In this document: in pieces, positions 1 to 7,923 of the stretch | How positions within the stretch are numbered: the stretch's first letter is position 1 | Layout of the letters: each line of letters starts with the position of its first letter | Assembly (NCBI GenBank): GCA_043755595.1 | Contig: JAYUSQ010000282.1 | Location: 1 to 10,971 of the forward strand | Direction of reading: 5' to 3' | Source: VFZP01 sp043755595 | Lineage (GTDB): Bacteria; Acidobacteriota; Terriglobia; Bryobacterales; Bryobacteraceae | Length of the DNA stretch: 10,971 nucleotides | Translations under genes and position numbers: made by a program | Notes under the pieces: model-generated | What the model saw: only the letters and a program-made list of their open reading frames with translations | Told to the model about the DNA's origin: nothing | Databases searched by the model: none

Positions 1-1
1 A

Positions 2-1090
2 TTCGAGTCCGATACCAGTGCAATCTACGCGCCGCCGTACAATGGCCATCCTGGCCAATTGCTCTGGCTCAAAGGGGCAACCCTCATGGCGCAGGCGTTC
101 GATCCGGCGTCGGGAAAGTTGTCAGGAGATCCGGCGGCCGTCGCGGAAGGCGTGGGATTCACCGACCGGTCTCGAATGGTGGATCTCTCGGTTTCGTCAA
201 ACGGCGTGTTGGTGTATGGACCGGGCAACACGGTGCAGAGCCGTTTGGCTTCGATACGGCGCGATGGCTCTGTGGCGCAGTTTGTGGGCGAACAGGATTG
301 GCTGCGCGCGGTGAGGCTTTCCCCGGACGGGCGGAAGGCGCTGATCGAACGTGGCATTCCAAGAGCGGTTTGGATTCTCGATTTCGACAGCGGCGTATTG
401 ACGCGCGCCACGTTTGAGAAGGAATGGAGCGGCTGGCCGGTCTGGTCGCCCGATGGATCCGACATCGCCTATAGCGGCGAGCGCGACAGCAAGTTGGGCA
501 TTTACAGCCGCAGCGCCAAGGGTGGGCGTCCGGAGTCTAAGTTAGCGGGGGCCGGTCATGACGACTATCTGTATGACTGGTCGCGCGATGGCCGGCACCT
601 GATTTTTTGCGAAGTGAATCCGCAGACGAAGCTCGATCTTTGGGTGGCGCCGGCCACGGGAGATCGCACGCCTCGGCCCTTCCTTAAGACTGGATTCAAC
701 GAGGATTGGCCGCAATTTTCGCCGGATGGCCATTGGGTCGTTTATGTGTCCGATGAATCGGGCCGCAATGAAGTCTATGTCACCAGTTTTCCCAACGCCG
801 AAGGAAAATGGCAGATTTCAACCAGCGGCGGATCGATGCCGCGATGGGCCGCCAACGGCGAGATCTTCTTCGAATCGGCGGCCGGGCAGATCATGGTCTT
901 GCAGGCTCGACCGGGCGCGCGTCAATTTGAATGGTCTTCTCCCCGGCAGCTATTCGCCAACCCGATACCGGGCCGAGGCTATGACGTGACAGCACGCGGC
1001 GACCGGCTGCTGATGATGACGCCCGCCAATGGGCGTAGCCGCAACGAACTCACGGTGATTCTGAACTGGCAGGCTGCGCTACCGAGGTAA
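2..1090 (+). CDS. Ser/Thr kinase-type protein, C-terminal TolB/PD40 beta-propeller (5' truncated by window edge)
   Basis: The frame is open from base 2 to the TAA at 1088-1090, giving 362 visible residues with the N-terminus outside the window; the TTG at 59 is internal. Seen: repeated PD40/TolB-type blades with S-P-D-G or W-S-x-D-G cores (LSPDGRK, WSPDGSD, WSRDGRH, FSPDGHW). There is also a GTLMAQ-like segment (GATLMAQAFDPASGKLSGD), and the tail contains GKWQISTSGGSMPRW and LTVILNWQAALPR. In Acidobacteriota this tail is typical of the C-terminal propeller of transmembrane Ser/Thr kinases; some paralogues are stand-alone or carry an N-terminal winged-helix domain instead. The kinase part is therefore inferred, not seen. 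The propeller is expected outside the cytoplasmic membrane and may bind ligand or protein. The gene converges on the multiheme cytochrome gene, and the last 12 bases overlap it. Confidence 0.85.
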   Translation, partial: FESDTSAIYAPPYNGHPGQLLWLKGATLMAQAFDPASGKLSGDPAAVAEGVGFTDRSRMVDLSVSSNGVLVYGPGNTVQSRLASIRRDGSVAQFVGEQDWLRAVRLSPDGRKALIERGIPRAVWILDFDSGVLTRATFEKEWSGWPVWSPDGSDIAYSGERDSKLGIYSRSAKGGRPESKLAGAGHDDYLYDWSRDGRHLIFCEVNPQTKLDLWVAPATGDRTPRPFLKTGFNEDWPQFSPDGHWVVYVSDESGRNEVYVTSFPNAEGKWQISTSGGSMPRWAANGEIFFESAAGQIMVLQARPGARQFEWSSPRQLFANPIPGRGYDVTARGDRLLMMTPANGRSRNELTVILNWQAALPR

Positions 1091-3166
1091 GCGCCTCGGC
1101 AGGGACGACAGCGCCTTGATAGCAGCCTCTCGCACAGCGGGATCGGCGCTCTCGGAGGCGCTCGCCAGATGCGGACGCGCGTCAGCAACCTTGCCGCTTT
1201 CCAGCAGCAGGATTCCCAGCCCCAAGTGCGCTTCAGCAAAGGTTGGGGCCTGCTGCAGAGCCAGACGATATTGCGCGGCGGCGGCTTCCATGCGGCCAGC
1301 GGCAAGCTCCAGTTCGGCCAGATCCACCCGGGCGTGCGGACGGGATGGATCAAGACGGGCGGCGGTTTCGAATTCGACGCGCGCCTTGCCGTAGTCTTGC
1401 TTGAGGATCAGCAGGAAGCCATAGTTGCGATGTGTCTCCGCCGCGCCTGGATCAAACGCAAGCGCTTTGATGAAGTGATCCTGCGATTGCCGTAGATCTT
1501 GGCGAGCGGCAAGAAGACTGGCCAAGTTTGCATGCGCGGTGGCAAGATCGGGTTGCACGGCTAGAGCCTCCCGAAACTTGCGCTCCGCTTGTTTGTCGTC
1601 GCCTCTCCGGCGCCAAACCAGACCCAGCAGATCGTGCGGTTCCGGCAGGTCCGGATTGGCGGCCAGCGCGCGAGTCAGCACCTCCGCCGCTTCATCCCCC
1701 CTCCCTAATTCGAGCAGCGCCTGGCCGTGATTCGTCAGCATGCGTGCGTCCGGGTCCTTTGCTGCGGCTAGTAGTTCAACCGCGCGATCAAACCGGCGGA
1801 GAGCCAGCAACGAGGCAGCGAGGCCTTTGACGGCGAGACGGAAATCCCCCTGCTTGCCGAGCGCCTGTTCAAACCAACGCACGGCTGTTGGTTCATCGCC
1901 CTTCTTCGAATACGCTTTGGCGAGTTCGAAGTAGAACTCGGGACCGGATGGCGCAAGTTTCGCAATCGCGGCTTCCAAGCGCGGGATGCCCGTTGGAAGA
2001 TTCGCGCCATGCTGCACTTGCGCGGTGGCGAGATAGGCTTCGTTTTCCGGCGTCGCAGGGAGACTCGCCGGATAGTAAAGCGCGACATCTCCGCGATAGG
2101 GAGCGGGCTTTGTTGAACCAGGGCGCTCAACAAGGCGCCGTTGAATATAGTGGTCGGTCATCGTCACATGCACGGCGTCCTCGGTCCGGCGCTTCGGCAT
2201 ATGACAGTCGATACACGTGGTGTTGGGCTTGTGAGCGGAAGCGTGGCACTGCCTGCACACGGCGGCTTGAGCTTCCCGGCGCACGGAGTGCGAGTCATGG
2301 CAAGTACTGCATGTCATCGCGCTCTTCTGAAAACAGACCGATTTGCGCAGGCGGTAGGCGGCCCCGGCGATCTCGAATTTATCTTCGTGGCCGGTTCCTG
2401 GCGCATGATCGAAGTGGAGAGCGAAATCCGCGAGAGGTTCTCCTGGGCGGTACGAGAATACATCGCGATCAAAGCGGCGAATCGCATTCGGTAGAGGGCT
2501 GCTGGTGGTCTCGAGGTGGCACTGCATGCAGACCTCGACCTGACGATCACGGTTCACCTTCTTCGGATTCAAGATCGCGGTGCGTCCGCTCGACTCGGCG
2601 TGTGCGCGGCCGGGCCCGTGGCATCGCTGGCAGTCGATCGATTGCAGAGGCTGCGAATACGAGCTATGACAGAACAGGCACTCGCCGCGTAAGACGCGGC
2701 GGAAGTCTTCGTGATCGGCGCGGTCATAGCCCGGACTCATCTCCCAATAGCCTCCCTTCGCCGCATACCAGGTCAGCGGCAACTCGACAAATTTCCCTTC
2801 GCGATTCCGGGAGAGAAACGATTGGGCGTGATTGCCTGAACCGATCGTGAAATCGACGCGGCGTTCGGCGAGGTGGGTGTCGCGTAGACGGCGTTGGTAG
2901 ACCTCGCCATTGCGCGCAAACACGGTGTAAGTGCTTTCGGAAGCGCGATGGTTGAACGCGCCAAGCCTGCCGGGCGTGGGGTATCCGATCGATCGCCCCA
3001 TTCCGGTAAGCCGATAGGTCTTGGCAATCTCCGCGTGGCAGTTGGCGCAGACTTTTGGGTCCGCATAAGCCGACACTGGCACTGTCTTTAGGGTCGGGCT
3101 AACGCCGCCGCAGCCGGCCGCCAGGGCAGCCGCCAACAACGCCGCCGGCCAACAATAGGTGCGCAC
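1079..3166 (-). CDS. multiheme (7 x CxxCH) cytochrome c lipoprotein with C-terminal TPR repeats
   Basis: 695 residues from a GTG at 3166. Residues 1-19 form a lipoprotein signal (hydrophobic LLAAALAAG followed by Cys19), so the protein should be exported and lipid-anchored. Seven CxxCH heme c motifs start at Cys40 (CANCH), 163 (CLFCH), 179 (CQRCH), 213 (CMQCH), 286 (CSTCH), 304 (CRQCH) and 318 (CIDCH). The layout resembles the doubled-CxxCH/cytochrome c554-like families. Residues about 408-690 form roughly eight TPR units (e.g. LLELGRGDEAAEVLTRALAA), a protein-interaction scaffold. Role inferred: periplasmic or outer-surface electron transfer, docked to a partner by the TPR part; a catalytic role such as nitrite or hydroxylamine chemistry cannot be excluded or shown. 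The gene appears monocistronic. It is convergent with the propeller gene on its 3' side and divergent from the kinase gene on its 5' side. No Shine-Dalgarno is evident before the GTG, so the start is chosen from the lipoprotein signal and an upstream in-frame stop at 3203-3205. Confidence 0.92.
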   Translation of the reverse strand: MRTYCWPAALLAAALAAGCGGVSPTLKTVPVSAYADPKVCANCHAEIAKTYRLTGMGRSIGYPTPGRLGAFNHRASESTYTVFARNGEVYQRRLRDTHLAERRVDFTIGSGNHAQSFLSRNREGKFVELPLTWYAAKGGYWEMSPGYDRADHEDFRRVLRGECLFCHSSYSQPLQSIDCQRCHGPGRAHAESSGRTAILNPKKVNRDRQVEVCMQCHLETTSSPLPNAIRRFDRDVFSYRPGEPLADFALHFDHAPGTGHEDKFEIAGAAYRLRKSVCFQKSAMTCSTCHDSHSVRREAQAAVCRQCHASAHKPNTTCIDCHMPKRRTEDAVHVTMTDHYIQRRLVERPGSTKPAPYRGDVALYYPASLPATPENEAYLATAQVQHGANLPTGIPRLEAAIAKLAPSGPEFYFELAKAYSKKGDEPTAVRWFEQALGKQGDFRLAVKGLAASLLALRRFDRAVELLAAAKDPDARMLTNHGQALLELGRGDEAAEVLTRALAANPDLPEPHDLLGLVWRRRGDDKQAERKFREALAVQPDLATAHANLASLLAARQDLRQSQDHFIKALAFDPGAAETHRNYGFLLILKQDYGKARVEFETAARLDPSRPHARVDLAELELAAGRMEAAAAQYRLALQQAPTFAEAHLGLGILLLESGKVADARPHLASASESADPAVREAAIKALSSLPRRLPR

Positions 3167-3175
3167 TACCCGACT

Positions 3176-3206
3176 AGTATAAGAGCCGGTCGAGCTAGGA
3201 ATTCAA
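3176..3206 (-). promoter_or_regulatory. candidate promoter of the multiheme cytochrome gene
   Basis: On the minus strand TATACT (3181-3176) lies 9 nt before the GTG start, with TTGAAT (3206-3201) upstream as a possible -35 at a long 19-nt spacing. If it is used, transcription would start only a few bases before the GTG, giving a near-leaderless mRNA, consistent with the lack of a Shine-Dalgarno. Assigned by eye only. Confidence 0.3.
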
Positions 3207-3293
3207 CGCCAAGAAATGAGACCCGCCCAAGTCCGCTCTGATGTCGCACCTACAAGCTCCCGCGAACCCCAGCACGACTTCCCACAGCTGGCG

Positions 3294-3299
3294 TATACT
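3294..3299 (+). promoter_or_regulatory. candidate -10 box upstream of the kinase gene
   Basis: TATACT sits about 95 nt before the kinase ATG in the 228-bp divergent intergenic region. No convincing -35 hexamer is seen at 16-18 nt spacing, so the call is weak. Apart from this and the minus-strand box, the 3167-3394 region shows no clear element. Confidence 0.2.
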
Positions 3300-3394
3300 T
3301 TCCAAAGAGATCCCGGCCGCCCCATCATGCTGACCATCTTCTTTTCGCGTCCCCCTCGCCTGGACCACTCCCTGTTACCGCCCGGCGCAACCGC

Positions 3395-6304
3395 ATGACC
3401 CCGGAGCGCTATCGGCGAATCGGCCAACTCTTCGACGAAGTGCTCAAGCATCCGCCGGGCGAGCGCGCAGCATTCCTCGACCAATTGGGCAGATCCCAAA
3501 ACGGCGAAGATCCCGAGCTTCGCGCCGAAGTCGAGCAACTGCTGGCGCATCACGACGAAGCCTTCCTCCAACGTCCGGCGATGGAGATGGCCGCCGGCCT
3601 GCTGACCCAAACGCAATTCACGGCGCCCGTGGGCCGCATGATCAAGCACTACCAGATTCAAGCGCGGCTCGGCAGCGGCGGGATGGGTGAAGTCTGGCTG
3701 GCGCGCGATACCATTCTCGAGCGGCAGGTAGCGCTCAAGCTGCTCCACGCCCGGTTTACGCGCAGCCCGGAACGATTGCAGCGCTTCACGCGTGAGGCCC
3801 GGGCGGCCTCCGCGCTCAACCATCCGAACATCATCACGATTCATGAAATCGGGGACGCGGAAGGTGCTTATTTCATCGCCACGGAATTTGTGGACGGAGT
3901 CACTTTGCGCCAGCGATTGGCGGAGGGACGCCTGGAGTTGCCGGAAGTGATGGCGATCGTCAAGCAGATTGCCGAGGCGCTCGACACCGCGCACCAGGCG
4001 GGCATCATCCACCGCGACATCAAACCGGAAAACGTGATGCTCCGCCGCGGCGGTCTCGTCAAGGTTCTGGATTTCGGCCTGGCCAGCGTGAGTCAATTGG
4101 GCAGCTCGGAGGATCGAAGCCCGAGCTCGCCGGAGGCTCTCTTGGTGACCGATCCCGGCACGGTGATGGGAACACCGCGCTATATGTCGCCCGAGCAGGC
4201 GCGCGGTCTGAAGGTGGATGCCCGCACGGATTTATTCAGCCTCGGCGTCGTATTTTATGAGCTGGTCACCGGGGAACCGGCGTTTCCCGGCGCTACCGTT
4301 GCCGAAGTATTCTCCGCGCTCCTTGGCAAGGAGCGACCGCCACTCCCGCCCGGCGCACCGGCCCCGCTGCAGGAAATACTCCACCGGATGCTCGCGAAGA
4401 AGCGGGAAGAACGCTACGAAACCATCCGAGCTTTCCTCACGGACTTAGAACAGGTCAACTCGACTCCGAGTCTCGACGTCCATCCACAGGTTCAGCCGCC
4501 GCCGCGTTCCCTTCGACTCCAATGGCTCCTGCCGGCACTAATACTCACGGCCGCTTTGGGCTTCGGCCTGTATAGCTGGTTCAATGGGCGGACTGTTTCT
4601 CCGAGCCGCCCGGCCGCCGAAGCCCGCTTCACCCCTTTGATCGGAGAACCGGGAACGAAGGACTTTGCGGTTTTCTCGCCCGACGAAACTCGGATTGCTT
4701 TCGCCTGGGATGGCGGGAAGAATGCACAGGTGAGTCCCCACGACATCTACGTCAAAGTGATCGGCACCGATGGGCCGCCGATGAAACTGACAGATTCGCC
4801 GGAGGATGAGGCTTACCCGATTTGGACTCCCGATGGCAAGTACGTGACGTTTGTGCGCCTGTCCGCTCGTACTTGGGATGGGGCCACCATCAATCAAGTG
4901 ATCCGCGTACCGGCCAACGGCGGGCCGGAGCAGAAAGTGGGCGAAACCAACACCGCGGCTTCGTGGTCGCCGGACGGCAAGACGCTGGCCGTGAGCATGG
5001 GAAGTCGATCTGCAGATTCCAAGACTGAGGCGGGAGTAGGCATTTTCCTGCTTTCGTTGGAATCTGGAGAGCGCATCCGGTTGACGCAGCCACCCACGGG
5101 GACACGAGACAACTATCCCTGCTTTTCCCCCGATGGAAAGTGGCTCGCGTTTACGCGGGACTACAGTCCAACGGAGACCGACATTTTTGCCGTTTCGACC
5201 AGCGGGGGCGCGCCCAAGCAAGTGACCTCCGACCGGGGCCGCGTCTTACTCGGCCTAACCTGGACCAGCGACAGCCGTGAGATAGTTTATGCCGGGAATC
5301 GCGCCAGCGGCCGCGGTGTTTGGCGAGCGGCCGTCAGCGGCGGCGTGCCACAACGCGTCCCGATTAACGGGAAGGATCCGCTCTCTCCGAACATCTCCAG
5401 GCAGGGCAACAAACTCGTCTGGACCGAATTGTCCAGCGATTCCAATATTTTTCTTTATCAGGGCCCCGGTTTCGCGGGTGGCGTCACCCCAGGTCGACTT
5501 GGCGCTGGCGCCAAACTTGCTTCTTCCTCGATACATGAGGACCACAGCCCGCAATTTTCGCCGGATGGACATAAGCTGGTCTTTGCGTCCGGCCGCACCG
5601 GTGGGCAGGAACTCTGGGTAAGTGACGCGGACGGCAGCAACGCGGTACGCTTGACGACGAAGGGCGGCCCGACGGGCTCGCCGCGCTGGTCGCCCGGCGG
5701 CCAGTGGATCGCGTTTGATTCGCATGTCGGCGGCAACGGAGACATCTACGTCATCAGTGCAACCGGCGGACCGTGGCGCCGCCTAACCTTCGAGCCGAGC
5801 GCCCAGGTACAACCTGCCTGGTCCAGCGATGGGAAGTGGATCTATTTCAAGTCGAACCAGACGGGTAACTACCAGATTCATAAGATGCCCGCCTCAGGCG
5901 GCCCGGCGAAACAGATCACGTTTCATGGCGGAATGGAGGGCTTTGAAGCTCCCGACGGGAGCGTTTTCTATTACACCAAGGCTCGCGGCGAATACGGTAT
6001 CTACTCCGTTCCCGCGAACGGCGGCGAAGAGAAGCTGGCGCCTGAGCTCAGCCAGGCCGGGTACTGGCGTTCCTGGGGTGTCGTGCGGCAGGGTCTCTAT
6101 TTCATCAGCAAGGAAAGCGGGCTACACCAGACGGTTCGCTTTTTCAGCTTCGCTACGCGAAAGGTGACACCGTTGCTGACGGTCGACACCGAAGCGCTCT
6201 GGCTGCAGCCGGGCCTGGCGCTATCGCCCGATGGGCGAAGGCTCATGTTCGCGCAATTGGAACATGCGAACGATGAGATTATGCTGATGGAGAATTTCCG
6301 GTAG
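3395..6304 (+). CDS. transmembrane Hanks-type Ser/Thr protein kinase with TolB-like beta-propeller sensor
   Basis: 969 residues. The N-terminus (MTPERYRRIGQLFDEVLKHP...) is the short helical leader typical of acidobacterial and planctomycete kinases, which supports this ATG even though no good Shine-Dalgarno precedes it. Kinase domain about residues 86-350: Gly loop LGSGGMGEV (92-100), catalytic Lys115 in VALKLL, probable alpha-C Glu134, catalytic loop HRDIKPEN (206-213), DFG 227-229, and SPE 265-267 in the APE position. All key catalytic residues are present, so it should be active. One hydrophobic segment lies at about 376-396. The remaining ~570 residues hold many PD40/TolB blades (FSPDGKW, WSSDGKW and similar), predicted outside the membrane. 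Inferred role: an external signal sensed by the propeller controls cytoplasmic phosphorylation. The gene stands alone, divergent from the multiheme cytochrome gene and convergent with the GMC gene, with a 61-bp gap after its TAG. Targets are unknown. Confidence 0.95.
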   Translation: MTPERYRRIGQLFDEVLKHPPGERAAFLDQLGRSQNGEDPELRAEVEQLLAHHDEAFLQRPAMEMAAGLLTQTQFTAPVGRMIKHYQIQARLGSGGMGEVWLARDTILERQVALKLLHARFTRSPERLQRFTREARAASALNHPNIITIHEIGDAEGAYFIATEFVDGVTLRQRLAEGRLELPEVMAIVKQIAEALDTAHQAGIIHRDIKPENVMLRRGGLVKVLDFGLASVSQLGSSEDRSPSSPEALLVTDPGTVMGTPRYMSPEQARGLKVDARTDLFSLGVVFYELVTGEPAFPGATVAEVFSALLGKERPPLPPGAPAPLQEILHRMLAKKREERYETIRAFLTDLEQVNSTPSLDVHPQVQPPPRSLRLQWLLPALILTAALGFGLYSWFNGRTVSPSRPAAEARFTPLIGEPGTKDFAVFSPDETRIAFAWDGGKNAQVSPHDIYVKVIGTDGPPMKLTDSPEDEAYPIWTPDGKYVTFVRLSARTWDGATINQVIRVPANGGPEQKVGETNTAASWSPDGKTLAVSMGSRSADSKTEAGVGIFLLSLESGERIRLTQPPTGTRDNYPCFSPDGKWLAFTRDYSPTETDIFAVSTSGGAPKQVTSDRGRVLLGLTWTSDSREIVYAGNRASGRGVWRAAVSGGVPQRVPINGKDPLSPNISRQGNKLVWTELSSDSNIFLYQGPGFAGGVTPGRLGAGAKLASSSIHEDHSPQFSPDGHKLVFASGRTGGQELWVSDADGSNAVRLTTKGGPTGSPRWSPGGQWIAFDSHVGGNGDIYVISATGGPWRRLTFEPSAQVQPAWSSDGKWIYFKSNQTGNYQIHKMPASGGPAKQITFHGGMEGFEAPDGSVFYYTKARGEYGIYSVPANGGEEKLAPELSQAGYWRSWGVVRQGLYFISKESGLHQTVRFFSFATRKVTPLLTVDTEALWLQPGLALSPDGRRLMFAQLEHANDEIMLMENFR

Positions 6305-6365
6305 CCTCGGGGACCGTCGCGCCTCGGACCTGAGCCGTGAGCGTCAGCGATCGGTAGTCCGCACG

Positions 6366-7859
6366 CTATCTCAGATGATCCGCCAAACGCAAAGCCAACG
6401 CGACGATTGTCAGCGTCGGATTCGCATGCCCCGTGGTGGGAAAAACGCCGGATCCGGCAATGTATAGATTGTTCACCGTATGTACTTTGCAATCCGGATC
6501 CACGATGCCTTCGTCCGGCGCCGCAGACATGCGCAACGCGCCCATGTGATGATCGCCCGTGTCCAGCCCCTTGTCCTCCCCCACGTCGCGCTTCAGCGGC
6601 CATTGCTCCGGACCACCACTCAAGTCGACGTTGATTTGGAAATCCGAAACGCCATGCTGCGCCAGCAGGTAATCCTTCACCAATTCCAGCCCTCGGATTG
6701 CCGTGCGCTTGTCTTGTGGGAGTAACTGCCAGTCGAGATGCAGCGCGGGTTGGCCAAACACCGGATCCAGTTGAACCGGGTCCAAGGTGATGGTGCTCTC
6801 TTCGTTGGGAACGGATTCCAAATTTATCGAAATCCTGGCCGACGGGCCATTGAAAAAGAGATTCGCGTGGAAGGCGCCGATCTCTTCCCGCACCATAGCC
6901 TCGGGCGTTGGCGCTAACGATCCCCACGCCTCGAACGCGAGTGGCCCGTCCAGCGTGACCGTCTTGCCGGAGTAAAACGGCGCATAGGGAGACGGATCGG
7001 AAAATGTCACCGTCGCGGCGTTGCCCAGGCCCGGATGTAGCATGAAGCCGCGCCCCAAATGCCCTTTGCAGTTGTCGCCCAGGTTGCCGGAGAGCTTCAA
7101 CAGCCGAACTGGTTCAATACCGCCCAGGGCGAGTACAAAGGCTCCAGCCTGTACCTGGAAGCTTCTTCCCTGCTTGCCGTCTTCAATCGCCGCGCAGCAC
7201 AACTCCGTCACGCTCGCTTGGCCCGGCGTGGTGGCGATGGTCAGTACTTGCGCATTGAATAAGACCGTCACGTTCGACGCAGCATTCAGTGCATCGTTGA
7301 AGTGCGTCTGGAAAGGAAAATAGGCCTTGTCCTGGTTCGCATGGAAAACAACGCTTTGCATCGAATCGCCGGCCAGCACCGGAAACGGTTGGCTACCCAA
7401 TTTCCCGGCCCAAAAAGCCAAGTCGCTGTAATTGAAAGAGCCAAAGTTGCCGAGTAAGTTCGCCGCCTGGTAATACTCATTGAGCGCTTCCATCGTCAAC
7501 GGCCAGCCAGCGGTGCGATAGCCGGGGCGCGGCGCCAAGTCGGCCTCATCCAATGGGCGCGCATTGTACTGGAAGTGGTTGGTCGTCCCGCCGTACATAT
7601 TGAGCCGGGAGCGCGTGAGAAAGATTGGGTCCACGCCGCTCAGGAAAGGCCCGAGCGTGCCGCGGTAAATGCTCTGCAGCGCTTCGCCCGGCGTGGCTCC
7701 CGTATCGTCGAACGATCCGTTGGCGAGCAACAGGACCTTTTTGGACGAATCGATTAGCCGATACGCCATGATGATGCCAGCCGCGCCGGCGCCGGCGATG
7801 CAGATGTCAAAGTCCTTCACTATCGTGCCGGGGGCAAGTTCAGTCGCGTTGCGGTACAT
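6366..7859 (-). CDS. GMC-family FAD-dependent oxidoreductase
   Basis: 497 residues. N-terminal Rossmann FAD motif AGAGAAG (22-28; G23, G25, G28) follows a short lead with no signal peptide. The middle holds a GGTTNHFQ-like segment (90-97) corresponding to the GMC flavin-contact region. The C-terminus has HHMGALRM (437-444) and GHANPTLT (477-484), which resemble the active-site His and Asn regions of bacterial GMC dehydrogenases such as fructose- and gluconate-type large subunits; length also fits these. Expected reaction: FAD-dependent oxidation of an alcohol or sugar hydroxyl; substrate unknown. A GAGGA Shine-Dalgarno lies 9 nt before the ATG. It is the last gene of the leftward cluster, downstream of a hairpin terminator, so it may be expressed at a lower level or from its own promoter. 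With no Sec or Tat signal it may be cytoplasmic, or exported with a partner that is not in this window. Confidence 0.93.
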   Translation of the reverse strand: MYRNATELAPGTIVKDFDICIAGAGAAGIIMAYRLIDSSKKVLLLANGSFDDTGATPGEALQSIYRGTLGPFLSGVDPIFLTRSRLNMYGGTTNHFQYNARPLDEADLAPRPGYRTAGWPLTMEALNEYYQAANLLGNFGSFNYSDLAFWAGKLGSQPFPVLAGDSMQSVVFHANQDKAYFPFQTHFNDALNAASNVTVLFNAQVLTIATTPGQASVTELCCAAIEDGKQGRSFQVQAGAFVLALGGIEPVRLLKLSGNLGDNCKGHLGRGFMLHPGLGNAATVTFSDPSPYAPFYSGKTVTLDGPLAFEAWGSLAPTPEAMVREEIGAFHANLFFNGPSARISINLESVPNEESTITLDPVQLDPVFGQPALHLDWQLLPQDKRTAIRGLELVKDYLLAQHGVSDFQINVDLSGGPEQWPLKRDVGEDKGLDTGDHHMGALRMSAAPDEGIVDPDCKVHTVNNLYIAGSGVFPTTGHANPTLTIVALALRLADHLR

Positions 7860-7890
7860 AAGGGCGGTTCCTCGCTTAACTAGGATACTG

Positions 7891-7919
7891 AAAGGGGCAG
7901 CCGGCCGAACTGCCCCTTT
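7891..7919 (-). terminator. rho-independent-type hairpin between the alpha/beta-barrel gene and the GMC gene
   Basis: Perfect 10-bp inverted repeat AAAGGGGCAG (7891-7900) and CTGCCCCTTT (7910-7919) with a 9-nt loop. It begins 4 nt after the TAA at 7926-7924. Read leftward it has a GC core, and the T run is only TTT from the stem, so termination may be partial. It could act as a polarity element reducing GMC expression relative to the upstream genes. Confidence 0.75.
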
Positions 7920-7923
7920 TCCC

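Noticed and set aside
25..465. 146-residue minus-strand frame opposite gene 1
   Set aside because: The plus frame is an uninterrupted propeller with S-P-D-G cores, so this is an antisense shadow.
1888..2850. 320-residue plus-strand reading frame opposite the multiheme gene
   Set aside because: It overlaps six CxxCH motifs and part of the TPR region of the real gene; the translation is Arg/Ser-rich without domain signals.
3216..3398. 60-residue plus-strand frame ending at the kinase start (ATGA overlap)
   Set aside because: The overlap suggests translational coupling, but the product has no signal or domain and no ribosome site; judged chance.
3203..4096. 297-residue minus-strand reading frame under the kinase start
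   Set aside because: It lies opposite the kinase leader and catalytic domain, whose motifs are clear; its composition is rich in His/Arg/Glu as expected of an antisense frame in GC-rich DNA.
4538..5221. 227-residue minus-strand frame inside the kinase propeller
   Set aside because: The opposite frame contains regular PD40 blades; the antisense product has no recognisable feature.
6305..6365. Terminator between the convergent kinase and GMC genes
   Set aside because: Only imperfect repeats of CCTCGG type are seen; no stable stem with a T tract.
6097..6927. 276-residue minus-strand frame overlapping kinase and GMC ends
   Set aside because: It covers the 3' ends of both real genes in a different frame, and its product is Gly/Arg-rich without motifs.
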